Assembly (NCBI GenBank): GCA_019694355.1
Contig: JAIBCB010000003.1
Span: 62,001-126,000, forward strand
Reading direction: 5' to 3'
Source: Pyrinomonadaceae bacterium
Lineage (GTDB): Bacteria > Acidobacteriota > Blastocatellia > Pyrinomonadales > Pyrinomonadaceae
Length of the DNA stretch: 64,000 nt
Shown: piece after piece, positions 8,526 through 15,420 of the stretch
Layout: each line of letters begins with the position of its first letter
Position numbering within the stretch: the stretch's first letter is position 1
Notes under the pieces: model-generated
Databases searched by the model: none
The model's input: the letters and a program-made list of their open reading frames with translations, nothing else
Told to the model about the DNA's origin: nothing
Made by a program: the position numbers and the translations under genes

Positions 8526-9266
8526 ATGTCTGGACATTCCAAATGGCACACAATTAAGCACAAGAAAGGTGCTCTCGACGCAAAACGCGGCAAGATCTTC
8601 ACGAAGCTCATCAAAGAGATCACGGTCGCGGCCCGCACAGGCGGCAGCGGCGATGTTGATTCGAACGCACGCCTGCGCAAGGTCGTCAACGACGCTAAAG
8701 GCCAGAATATGCCGAACGACACGATCGACCGCGCCATCAAACGCGGTACCGGCGAGCTCGAAGGCGTGTCCTATGATGAGGTGATGTACGAGGGCTACGG
8801 CCCGAACGGCGTCGCCGTAATGGTCGAAGGCCTTACCGATAACCGCAACCGTACGGTCGCCGAAATTCGCCATATCTTCTCAAAGAATGGCGGCAATATG
8901 GGCGAATCCGGCTCCGTCGCGTGGATGTTCGACAAGAAGGGCTACATCGTTGTTGATAAAGCCGCAAAGAGCGAGGAAGAACTTTTCGAGATCGCGATCG
9001 AGGCCGGTGCCGACGATATGCAGGACGACGGCGATGTCTTTGAGATCTACACCGCACCCGATGCATTCGACGCCGTTCTCGAAGCGATAAAGGCCGCCGG
9101 CATCGAGCCGCAGGCCGCCGAGATCTCGCAGATCCCACAAAACTACATCAAGCTCGAAGGCGGCGACGCTAAAACAATGCTAAAACTCTACGACGCCCTC
9201 GACGACAACGACGACGTCCAAAAGGTTTACGCGAACTTCGACATCGACGAAAGCGAAATGGAATAG
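8526..9266 (+). CDS. yebC: YebC/PmpR-family (TACO1) regulator
   Basis: 246 aa, the normal length. It begins [27 protein letters not shown] in the family style and has [35 protein letters not shown] and [22 protein letters not shown]. Members act as transcription regulators or as ribosome-associated factors that relieve stalling at proline-rich stretches; which applies here is unknown. It is a single gene with its own putative promoter. Confidence 0.93.
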   Translation: MSGHSKWHTIKHKKGALDAKRGKIFTKLIKEITVAARTGGSGDVDSNARLRKVVNDAKGQNMPNDTIDRAIKRGTGELEGVSYDEVMYEGYGPNGVAVMVEGLTDNRNRTVAEIRHIFSKNGGNMGESGSVAWMFDKKGYIVVDKAAKSEEELFEIAIEAGADDMQDDGDVFEIYTAPDAFDAVLEAIKAAGIEPQAAEISQIPQNYIKLEGGDAKTMLKLYDALDDNDDVQKVYANFDIDESEME

Positions 9267-9354
9267 ACCCTTTCTCCTAACGTGAATGGGACCGCCGCAT
9301 TTTAACGGGCAAGTTTTCAGCTACGGACTATTGTTGTTTGTCGCACGACGACGG

Positions 9355-9428
9355 GCCACGAAGGCACGAACACAAAAGGCGTCTGCGACTTATGTATTCC
9401 GGTTTTCTGCCATTCGTAAATTCGTGGC
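9355..9428. repeat. inverted repeat in yebC-DUF2277 spacer
   Basis: GCCACGAA (9355-9362) and TTCGTGGC (9421-9428) are perfect 8-bp arms about 58 nt apart, with further CACGAA-like words between. It resembles the degenerate CACGAA-type intergenic repeats seen in many bacterial genomes. It could act as a terminator-like fold for the two convergent genes, but has no T-run. Confidence 0.4.
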
Positions 9429-9455
9429 TCACTTCTTGGAGTGCTTACACGATTC

Positions 9456-9728
9456 CTAACTCTTTCGAAATCTTGCAGCAGAGCGGGCCTTTGCCTTTGC
9501 GGCTTCGGTCTCGCGGTCGCGGGGTGCTGCGGTTGTAACGAGTGTGTTGAGCATTTCCTGAGCGGCGGCGGCCACACGTTCGACGGCAAGTTCGAAAGCC
9601 TCTTCGTTCGCCTTCGAAGGCTTGTTCATCCCCGACAGCTTTCGCACGAACTGCAACGCCGAAGCATTAACCTCGGTGGTCGTCGCCGGCGGATCAAAAT
9701 TGTAGAGCGTCTTGATATTTCTGCACAT
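9456..9728 (-). CDS. DUF2277 family protein
   Basis: 90 aa. The N-terminus MCRNIKTLYNFDPPAT and the segment ALQFVRKLSGMNKPSKANEEAFELAVE are the family signature. The tail is a basic, alanine-rich helix (AAKAKARSAARFRKS). The role of DUF2277 is unknown. It is monocistronic, and is convergent with yebC. Confidence 0.85.
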   Translation of the reverse strand: MCRNIKTLYNFDPPATTTEVNASALQFVRKLSGMNKPSKANEEAFELAVERVAAAAQEMLNTLVTTAAPRDRETEAAKAKARSAARFRKS

Positions 9729-9934
9729 ATTTGAACATTATACTTGCGAGCCGGCAACGCTTTATTTGATCCGACGTCCGTCCGGCGTACGAACCGAAAA
9801 CTCGCCTAGGCTACAGGGCTTACCGTGCGCCATTAGGTCGCTCTAACTCTTTTTCTGGAGGGAGAGCAGGATTGTACAGCAAGCGGCCTTTGGCAGACAA
9901 CGTCAGGTGGATGGAACTTTCCGACTTCGAAGCA

Positions 9935-11167
9935 TTATAGATAACTCAGGGCCCAATGCTTATTTCGTTTCTTTAAACCGGCCCACCATGAGCACAATGG
10001 GTAAATAAGCACGAGGCCTGCGATCCACGCGAGATATGCGACCCAGATCGGGAACCCGTGGTTCGGCGGTGCGGCTCTCCCCATATCGAGAACGCTTATG
10101 AAGAGGTATGACGTATCAACGCCCGCAAAGTAGTTAAGCGCGACCCCGAACGTGTGTGCCGAGACCCATTGCAGGAGATAGAAGAACATCGGAACGCGCC
10201 CGAAAGTAACGCACACGTGCTGCCAGGCCGACTTCACCTCGATGCCGTCCGAAACTGACAGCACGATCAACGATGGCCCGAGCGTCATCAGCAGAAAAAG
10301 CAGCGATGGCGGATACTTAGTCGTATTAAGGAATGAAAGAAATGTAAATACGGGGTTCGATTGCGTCGCCCACGGCTGTGGATCGCCATAAACATTTATG
10401 GCACGAATAACTACGAAAAGTACCGAGGCGGCAACACCCATCCGCAACAGCCACTTTCTGCGATCTTTCGCTTCCCATTCATAGATCGAACCGAGTGTGT
10501 AACCTGCCATCATCACACCGATCCACGGGATAAGCGGGTAATTGAAGAATATCTTCGAGGCACCTCCAAATATCGGGACGATGCCTAACTGGTGTACGGC
10601 TATCCAAAGGTCTTGTGCAAAAGTCGGCGGCGGCATATTCGCGAAAACAACGTTCGGCGCAATGGCGAATCCGTCGAACGCATTGTGCAGAAAGATCATC
10701 GCAAGGCCGACCGCAGCATTCACTTTCAGTGGAAAATGATGGAACGCGGCCATCACGATCATTGAAACCCCGATCGCCCATATAACCTGGGCCATTCCGA
10801 AATACGAATAGTCCAGGTTGAATACCATCAGAAAGCGAATGACCGTGAACTCCAGAAAGATCAGCCAGAGGCCCCTCGTCCAGAGGAATCTCGTCAGAAC
10901 GGCATTGTTCTTGCCATTCATCTTTTGCAGATAAATGCTTACGCCCGAAAGAAAAACGAACCCGGGTGCGCAAAAATGTGTGATCCATCGCGTAAAGAAC
11001 AATAGCGTTGTCGTATTTGCGAGGTTCGACGGATCGTTCACAAGAGCATTGTGATGGACGAATTCGCGTGTATGATCAAGAAGCATGATCATCATCACGA
11101 TCCCGCGGAGCAGGTCCACCGAATGGATTCGTCGTTTGATCCTCACTGAGGGTTCTTCTGGCAGCAT
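9935..11167 (-). CDS. DUF1624/HGSNAT-like multi-pass acyltransferase
   Basis: 410 aa with about 10 hydrophobic segments. The N-terminal SVDLLRGIVMMIMLLDHTREFVHH matches the start of heparan-alpha-glucosaminide N-acetyltransferase-like (DUF1624) proteins, with the conserved RG...M..DH. Later segments include FLSGVSIYLQKMNGK and IPWIGVMMAGYTLG. Family members are thought to transfer acetyl groups to sugars across the membrane; the substrate here is unknown. It is not in an obvious operon. The 206-bp spacer downstream (9729-9934) shows nothing recognisable. Confidence 0.8.
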   Translation of the reverse strand: MLPEEPSVRIKRRIHSVDLLRGIVMMIMLLDHTREFVHHNALVNDPSNLANTTTLLFFTRWITHFCAPGFVFLSGVSIYLQKMNGKNNAVLTRFLWTRGLWLIFLEFTVIRFLMVFNLDYSYFGMAQVIWAIGVSMIVMAAFHHFPLKVNAAVGLAMIFLHNAFDGFAIAPNVVFANMPPPTFAQDLWIAVHQLGIVPIFGGASKIFFNYPLIPWIGVMMAGYTLGSIYEWEAKDRRKWLLRMGVAASVLFVVIRAINVYGDPQPWATQSNPVFTFLSFLNTTKYPPSLLFLLMTLGPSLIVLSVSDGIEVKSAWQHVCVTFGRVPMFFYLLQWVSAHTFGVALNYFAGVDTSYLFISVLDMGRAAPPNHGFPIWVAYLAWIAGLVLIYPLCSWWAGLKKRNKHWALSYL

Positions 11168-11213
11168 ATAAACGCAAGTTGTACTCGAGAACTCATCGGC
11201 TTGTAATTAGAAA

Positions 11214-11243
11214 AGATGAAAATAGATGAAATTAGATGAAATT
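11214..11243. repeat. 10-bp tandem repeat, three copies
   Basis: AGATGAAAAT, AGATGAAATT and AGATGAAATT in tandem, in the 129-bp spacer between two minus-strand genes, about 50 bp upstream of the DUF1624 start. It is AT-rich relative to its surroundings and may bear on promoter strength. Confidence 0.55.
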
Positions 11244-11296
11244 ATCTCGAATTGACGTGCTTACAAGCATCGGCAATACGGGCATTGCCACTCGGT

Positions 11297-11968
11297 CTAC
11301 GCCTTGGCCGAGCCTATCCACTCTCTTGTGACGCGAGCCATCTCAGCAAAAACATCTTCGTCCGAGGCACGCGTTTTCTTCAGCACCTTATAGCTGTGAT
11401 CGGCGGTGTCCAGCAAATGAAGCGTGGCGTGGCTGCCGAGCTTTTGGATCACGGGGCGAAAGAGCTCGAGATCATTGAGCACGTCTCGTGTTCCGGAAAG
11501 AAAGAGCATCGGAATCTTGATCTCTGCGAGGTGAGCAGCTCGCTTGTCGTCAGGCCGGTTCGGCGCGTGCAGCGGAAACGAAAAAAGCACGAGCCCCTTC
11601 ACGCCGTCAAGCGGCTCTTGCGATTGAGCGGTTGTCGTCATTCGCCCGCCGAACGAGTGTCCGCCGGCAAGAATATCGAGCTTTGGTTCGAGTTTCCGCG
11701 CAGCTGCGACTGCCGATCGAACGGTTGCCGTCGCAACCTTTGGCGAATCGACACCACCGCGGTGATTCTCTTTGAAAGGAAAGTTGTAGCGGAACGTCGC
11801 GATCTGCTGCTCGGCAAGTGCGTCTGCAATGCTCTGCATCGCCTTCGAGCGCATATCCGCACCGGCACCATGCCCAAGCACCAAAAGATGCGTCGCACCT
11901 TCCGGCTTTATCAGAATCGCCGAAACCTCACCCTTCTCTGGCGTCGCAAGGAATCTTAGTTCTTTCAT
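11297..11968 (-). CDS. alpha/beta hydrolase, KANL3/Tex30-like
   Basis: 223 aa. The oxyanion region is HLLVLGHGAGADMRS; the nucleophile elbow is GGHSFGGRM (Ser within GHSFGG); the acid is probably in FLSGTRDVLND and the histidine in LDTADHSYK. This fits the small dienelactone-hydrolase-like group often annotated as 'alpha/beta family hydrolase'. No signal peptide, so cytosolic. The substrate is unknown. Confidence 0.82.
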   Translation of the reverse strand: MKELRFLATPEKGEVSAILIKPEGATHLLVLGHGAGADMRSKAMQSIADALAEQQIATFRYNFPFKENHRGGVDSPKVATATVRSAVAAARKLEPKLDILAGGHSFGGRMTTTAQSQEPLDGVKGLVLFSFPLHAPNRPDDKRAAHLAEIKIPMLFLSGTRDVLNDLELFRPVIQKLGSHATLHLLDTADHSYKVLKKTRASDEDVFAEMARVTREWIGSAKA

Positions 11969-11994
11969 CCTGCCAACGGTAGTATCCTGTCGGC

Positions 11995-12270
11995 CTAAGG
12001 CTTGACAGCCATCGCCGATGTTGGTGCCGGCGCACCACGGAGCAATCCCTCGGTCGAGAGATCTTCATCGATCTCCGGCCAGTGGATGCCATAACCACCG
12101 CCAGCGACCTCCCAGTTTTGCCGCTGTTTCGCGGAAGCGTGAAGAAGTCTTGGATACCAGGCGAGCGGAACCGATATAGTACGGCCGTCCATCAGCTTTA
12201 CGACGAGCTCATCGCCCGTTGTCCGCACATCCTTCACGCGTTCATCCGTTGCCGTAACTAAAATACTCAT
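11995..12270 (-). CDS. DUF2442 protein, partner of DUF4160
   Basis: 91 aa. DUF2442 signature: VKDVRTTGDELVVKLMDGRTISVPLAWYPRL, followed by WEVAGGGYGIHWPEIDEDLSTEGLLRG. Its start lies inside the 3' end of the DUF4160 gene (29-bp overlap), so the two are translationally coupled. Such pairs behave like toxin-antitoxin or regulatory modules in many genomes; experimental support is limited. The role here is inferred from this arrangement only. Confidence 0.85.
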   Translation of the reverse strand: MSILVTATDERVKDVRTTGDELVVKLMDGRTISVPLAWYPRLLHASAKQRQNWEVAGGGYGIHWPEIDEDLSTEGLLRGAPAPTSAMAVKP

Positions 12271-12487
12271 TCCAAGCCTCCAAAAGCGTTGATCGATTGT
12301 TCTGGATCAAGGTCTCCAATTGCCGAAGCTCCCGGGCAGAGAAACCGCGATTTCGGGCCATCGAGACAGGCTGAAGCCAGAACTTCGCGGATGATCGTTC
12401 GCGATCAATGTGAACATGTGGCGGTTCATTGGGCTCATGGCTGTAGAAATAAACGCGATAACCCTGAACTCGAAGAATCGTCGGCAT
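12242..12487 (-). CDS. DUF4160 protein, partner of DUF2442
   Basis: 81 aa, complete: PTILRVQGYRVYFYSHEPNEPPHVHIDRERSSAKFWL... with the family's E-P-PHVH(I/V) core and the C-terminal ELRQLETLIQNNRSTLLEAWNEYF. First gene of the two-gene module; the DUF2442 gene overlaps its end. It is possibly the toxin-like member, but this is not shown. Confidence 0.85.
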   Translation of the reverse strand: MPTILRVQGYRVYFYSHEPNEPPHVHIDRERSSAKFWLQPVSMARNRGFSARELRQLETLIQNNRSTLLEAWNEYFSYGNG

Positions 12488-12585
12488 TAGTTCGAGTATA
12501 CAATAGAATTCCTCGCTCCGGCTCGATCGCCTCTTTCGAACGCATCCCCTACTTTAACGCCTCCCTCAAGCCTAATATTAGCAGC

Positions 12586-12915
12586 TTACTCCATCTCGTA
12601 TTCATCTTCTTCGTCGTCATCAGATTCAAGGGAATTCTCCCAGAATTCCTTTAAGACATGCCATTTGACTGCCCTGTTAAAAATATCAAGAGCGTCTTCG
12701 CCTTTGCACGCATCTCCATCGTCATCACCGAAATCGGTCCAAACACCGATCGACGGGTAGTTTACAAGCTCAGAAGCAAGCTCATAATCTTAATAAAACA
12801 CACCTAATGTTACCCCAGGCGGTGGGTCACGTCCCAAGGCATAAAGCTTTCGATCAATTCTGTGAATGTGAGCGGACAAACCTACGTGGCCTCCGCTCGA
12901 TTTCAAGCCAAAGGG
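12586..12915 (-). pseudogene. decayed gene of unknown family
   Basis: One minus-strand frame reads as protein-like sequence for about 110 codons but has no start codon and is interrupted by TAA near its middle (just before DYELASELVNYPSIG). Segments: GLSAHIHRIDRKLYALGRD, VNYPSIGVWTDFGDDDGD, DALDIFNRAVKWHVLKEFW and an acidic tail ending EDEYEME. Upstream it is bounded by TGA. I do not recognise the family. The acidic tail and site among toxin-antitoxin modules would suit an immunity or antitoxin-like gene, but this is a guess. Confidence 0.4.
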
Positions 12916-12992
12916 TCACGGTGACTTTATGAGATCGTTTCAAAGTTGGGCTTGCCACTCACCCGAAATTACTCTGTAAAGATCAGTTTCCG

Positions 12993-13442
12993 CTACGCGG
13001 CGGCTTCCGCTTTCTTTAGCGTTGCGTCGAGCGTGATCTCGGCGGCGGCGAGCACCTTTGAGACCGGGCAGTTTACCTTCGCAGCGCCGGCGATCGTTTG
13101 GAACTCTTCGTCAGAGATGCCCGGAACGTCTGCGACGGTAACGAGCTCGATCTTCGGGATGGCAAAGCCTTCGCCCTGTTTCTCGATATAGACGCTCGCC
13201 TTTGTCTCGATGCTCTTCGGCGTAAAGCCCGATTTGCCTAGGATCAGCGAGAACGCCATCGAAAAACAGCCCGCGTGTGCCGCGGCGATCAATTCCTCGG
13301 GATTCGTCGCCTTTGTGTCGTCGCCAAAACGCGAGTTGAAAGAATATGGTCCCGCAAATGCGCCGCTGCCGAGCTTTACCTCGCCGCCGCCTTCCGTAAC
13401 ACTGCCATTCCATTTCGCTTCTGATGTTCGTTTGATTGACAT
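12993..13442 (-). CDS. OsmC-family peroxiredoxin
   Basis: 149 aa. The two redox cysteines are C59 (AAHAGCFSMAF) and C125 (KVNCPVSKVL), with conserved R38 and E50 (TNPEELIAAAHAGC). It reduces organic hydroperoxides or peroxides in the cytosol. It has the length and layout of OsmC proper rather than Ohr. It is monocistronic, with a 16-bp palindrome 10 bp before the start codon that overlaps the Shine-Dalgarno region. Confidence 0.9.
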   Translation of the reverse strand: MSIKRTSEAKWNGSVTEGGGEVKLGSGAFAGPYSFNSRFGDDTKATNPEELIAAAHAGCFSMAFSLILGKSGFTPKSIETKASVYIEKQGEGFAIPKIELVTVADVPGISDEEFQTIAGAAKVNCPVSKVLAAAEITLDATLKKAEAAA

Positions 13443-13452
13443 AATTTTCTAC

Positions 13453-13468
13453 TCCTATATTTATAGGA
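13453..13468. promoter_or_regulatory. palindromic operator candidate upstream of osmC-like gene
   Basis: TCCTATATTTATAGGA: perfect 7-bp arms around TT. On the gene's strand it contains a TATAAA-like -10 and abuts the AGGAG ribosome-binding site, so a bound repressor would block transcription directly. The regulator is unknown. Confidence 0.5.
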
Positions 13469-13545
13469 TACTCCTCAAACAGACAGTTGGTAAGCGGACC
13501 TATCCCGGCTGCGGATAAGATCGGAACGATGGGATCAGGGGGCGG

Positions 13546-14136
13546 TCACTTCGATCTCTCGCGAACCTTTAGAAAGTCGGCGTAGTCGAAGTCGCTCTTC
13601 ACTTTCTGATAAACAAAGTATGCGGATTGCTTGCCAATAGCTTTTACGAGATTTTTTTGAACCTGTTTTCTATCGACAAGTCCCTCTTGCTGCAGGAGCC
13701 AGATCAGGTCAAGTTTGTCTTTAGCCCGGCCGGCAAAATATTTTAGGATCGCCATCCACTCGGGTGAGACGATGCGCACGTCCGCATCTGTTTCCAATGC
13801 GTTTACAAGAGCCGTCTGATATATCGCAGTAAGTTCATCGTTACGAACGATCGCGTCAACCTGAACCTCACGCCGTCCGACCTTGACCCGATAGCTCTCA
13901 CCACCTATCGAAAGCTTTTTCTTGCTATCGAGAGGTAACGTCTCCGAAACAAGCAGGTCCACATCAGTTGTTGCTCGCGTGAAGCCATAAATATGCATCG
14001 CGATGCCGCTGGCCAATGCGCAGGCGATGCCGTTCTCGTCAGCCAGCCTTGCCGCGATCTCTGCCGCCTTGATTCCAACCTCAGTCGGGATCGAAGACTT
14101 TACGGATGAGCTATTGACCTTTATTTTCTTCGGCAT
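13546..14136 (-). CDS. nucleotidyltransferase-fold protein (AbiEii/MNT-like)
   Basis: 196 aa. The nucleotidyltransferase core is ALASGIAMHIYGFTRATTDVDLLVSE (G-[IS]-A..YG..R.T.D.D), with a third acidic residue at VQVDAIV. C-terminal helices contain PEWMAILKYFAGRAKDKLDLIWLL, as in AbiEii/DUF6036-like proteins that act as toxins or tRNA/protein nucleotidylating enzymes. It sits just downstream of the RelBE pair. No HEPN partner is next to it, so it is either solitary or part of a wider module. Confidence 0.7.
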   Translation of the reverse strand: MPKKIKVNSSSVKSSIPTEVGIKAAEIAARLADENGIACALASGIAMHIYGFTRATTDVDLLVSETLPLDSKKKLSIGGESYRVKVGRREVQVDAIVRNDELTAIYQTALVNALETDADVRIVSPEWMAILKYFAGRAKDKLDLIWLLQQEGLVDRKQVQKNLVKAIGKQSAYFVYQKVKSDFDYADFLKVRERSK

Positions 14137-14143
14137 CGCGTGT

Positions 14144-14245
14144 TTACGCCGTCATCTTCACCGGCGGTTCTGCTGTCTTCTTAGGCTGATCGCACAAACT
14201 CGCCTTTACCTCTTCGTTGCGATCACTTACTTGTCCGATAAACAT
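14144..14245 (-). CDS. small ORF or gene-tail fossil, 33 aa
   Basis: ATG to TAA, 33 codons (MFIGQVSDRNEEVKASLCD..., ending PPVKMTA). It starts inside the relE-like 3' end and stops 8 bp before the nucleotidyltransferase start. The hydrophilic composition looks protein-like. It may be a real small coupled gene or the remaining tail of a lost gene. Weak evidence. Confidence 0.25.
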   Translation of the reverse strand: MFIGQVSDRNEEVKASLCDQPKKTAEPPVKMTA

Positions 14246-14498
14246 CGCTTCGATGGCCGACCTTAATGACCAAAACGATAAGACGTTTTCGCTTGACCTC
14301 ATAGATCAGCCGATACTCGCCAACTCTGATGCGATACACATTCTCGGTGCCTTTAAGTTTCTTGATCTTCAATAACTCCGAATACGGGCTTAGCGAAAGC
14401 AGCTTTAGAGCTTCGGCGAACCTGTCGCGGTGCTTTTTCGGAAGACGAAGAAACTCTTTCTCCGCACTTTTGACAAACTCAACCGTGTAGGTGGCCAT
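14223..14498 (-). CDS. RelE/ParE-superfamily toxin
   Basis: 91 aa. Typical RelE fold: TVEFVKSAEKEFLRLPKKHRDRFAEALKLL, then IKKLKGTENVYRIRVGEYRLIYEV, ending VLVIKVGHRSDVYR. These toxins cleave mRNA at the ribosome or poison gyrase. The conserved RIRVGEYRL strand and C-terminal R-D-Y favour the RelE mRNA interferase type. Its ATG follows the antitoxin stop codon directly (TGAATG). Confidence 0.9.
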   Translation of the reverse strand: MATYTVEFVKSAEKEFLRLPKKHRDRFAEALKLLSLSPYSELLKIKKLKGTENVYRIRVGEYRLIYEVKRKRLIVLVIKVGHRSDVYRTSK

Positions 14499-14723
14499 TC
14501 AGCTTTTTCGCTTTTTTGATCTTGCGAGAACATCTTCGAGCGAAACAGTTTCTTCATTCCGGCGGTTTCTGTAAGCCTCAAGATCGATCTCATTTTCGAT
14601 CTGCTCGACCAACGCCTGCTCGATCAGATGCCGCAATTTTATTCCACGCTCCTTGCAGTAAAGCGTTATCGCCTCTTTTACGCGAGCGTCGATAATAGTG
14701 GACAATGTGGCAGTTTCACTCAT
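14499..14723 (-). CDS. RelB-like ribbon-helix-helix antitoxin
   Basis: 74 aa from the ATG (MSETATLSTIIDARVKEA); a GTG two codons upstream is less likely. The N-terminal beta strand and helices (TIIDARVKEAITLYCKERGIKLRHLIEQALVEQ) fit a MetJ/Arc-type DNA-binding fold; the charged C-terminus (NEETVSLEDVLARSKKRKS) should wrap and neutralise the toxin. First gene of the pair, probably autorepressing at the repeats over its promoter. Confidence 0.82.
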   Translation of the reverse strand: MSETATLSTIIDARVKEAITLYCKERGIKLRHLIEQALVEQIENEIDLEAYRNRRNEETVSLEDVLARSKKRKS

Positions 14724-14761
14724 AATCACGAATTATAATGAAAAATCACGAACAAGGACAA
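14724..14761 (-). promoter_or_regulatory. promoter and operator repeats of the relBE-like pair
   Basis: On the minus strand TTGTCC (14756-14761), 18 nt, then a perfect TATAAT (14732-14737). Two identical TTCGTGATT boxes (14724-14732 and 14744-14752), 20 bp apart, flank the -10 box on the same face of the helix. This is the expected layout for autorepression by the antitoxin/toxin complex. Confidence 0.6.
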
Positions 14762-14762
14762 T

Positions 14763-14843
14763 TTATTCGACACTACAACGACGAACCTCACCTCCGAACT
14801 TCTTCTTCAGCCCTTGCCAGACCTCGCTGTATTCGTGCTGGAG
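14763..14843 (-). pseudogene. displaced 3' end of hmgA
   Basis: 14800-14843 matches the hmgA 3' coding end at 15434-15477 in 42 of 44 positions. In frame it reads [16 protein letters not shown], then GGEVRRCSVE and a stop, against [22 protein letters not shown] in the intact gene. It ends 4 bp from the MazF-like stop codon. The simplest reading is that this is the original hmgA terminus, cut off when the MazEF module inserted and supplied a new end. Confidence 0.75.
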
Positions 14844-14846
14844 CTG

Positions 14847-15200
14847 TTAAAACAGTGCCCGAACCGCATCTCTGACAACGGCAAATCTCTCGATGGTCAA
14901 AATAGCTACAGACTTTTCGATGAGTGAAGAGTTTGCGGTGAAGAGCTTTGATGGACGAGCGTAACTTATGCGGTTTAAGTTGCCGCTTTCAAAATCGGAA
15001 GTTCGTATCTCAATGGCCGATGAGTCAGTATACGCTTGGCTGGTTATTTGGCAGAGAATTACATCGTCGCGACTCGCTTGGGCCATAACGACGGCGGGCC
15101 GCAATTTAGACGCAGATAGATCGCTAAATGGAAAACGAACGAGGACTACTGTTCCGTTTGCAGGTGCTGCCAGGCCGCTTCCTCCTCGTCCCGCATCCAA
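14847..15200 (-). CDS. MazF/PemK-type endoribonuclease toxin
   Basis: 117 aa from the first ATG, which overlaps the antitoxin gene by 55 bp; the family usually starts at about the GTVVLVRFPFSD segment, so a shorter alternative start is likely. Core: VVLVRFPFSDLSASKLRPAVVMAQ, VILCQITSQAY and NLNRISYARPSKLFTANSSLIEK. Members cut mRNA at short motifs. It is paired with the antitoxin directly upstream. The whole module lies between two copies of the hmgA 3' end. Confidence 0.85.
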   Translation of the reverse strand: MDAGRGGSGLAAPANGTVVLVRFPFSDLSASKLRPAVVMAQASRDDVILCQITSQAYTDSSAIEIRTSDFESGNLNRISYARPSKLFTANSSLIEKSVAILTIERFAVVRDAVRALF

Positions 15201-15367
15201 TCTTCTGACAGGACAGTTTCGCTCAACAAGGCTGTTTCCGGGATATCCGAATCAACCTCCTCATCGAGTACGGTTACGAGAGCTCGCCGGCCGGCTGGCA
15301 AACGAATATCAACGGGCAGTTTTACGTTGCCGTGAATATCGATTACGCCTTTTACCGTTTGGATCAT
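15146..15367 (-). CDS. MazE-type antitoxin of the MazF-like toxin
   Basis: 73 aa from the ATG (MIQTVKGVIDIHGNVKLPVD). A TTG six codons upstream is open but less likely. The N-terminal IDIHGNVKLPVDIRLPAGRRALVTVLDEE is an AbrB/PHD-like beta-rich DNA-binding segment of the kind common in plant- and soil-bacterial MazE-like antitoxins; the acidic tail (SEDWMRDEEEAAWQHLQTEQ) is the expected toxin-binding part. It overlaps the toxin ORF. Confidence 0.7.
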   Translation of the reverse strand: MIQTVKGVIDIHGNVKLPVDIRLPAGRRALVTVLDEEVDSDIPETALLSETVLSEDWMRDEEEAAWQHLQTEQ

Positions 15368-15420
15368 GGTAACTGTATTGTCCAAGCATTCGACAAAAAA
15401 AGCAAGAAAATATCAAATAT

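Noticed and set aside
14724..14752. Repeated AATCACGAA as a possible CRISPR or transposon end
   Set aside because: Only two 9-bp copies flanking a promoter; an operator explains them better.
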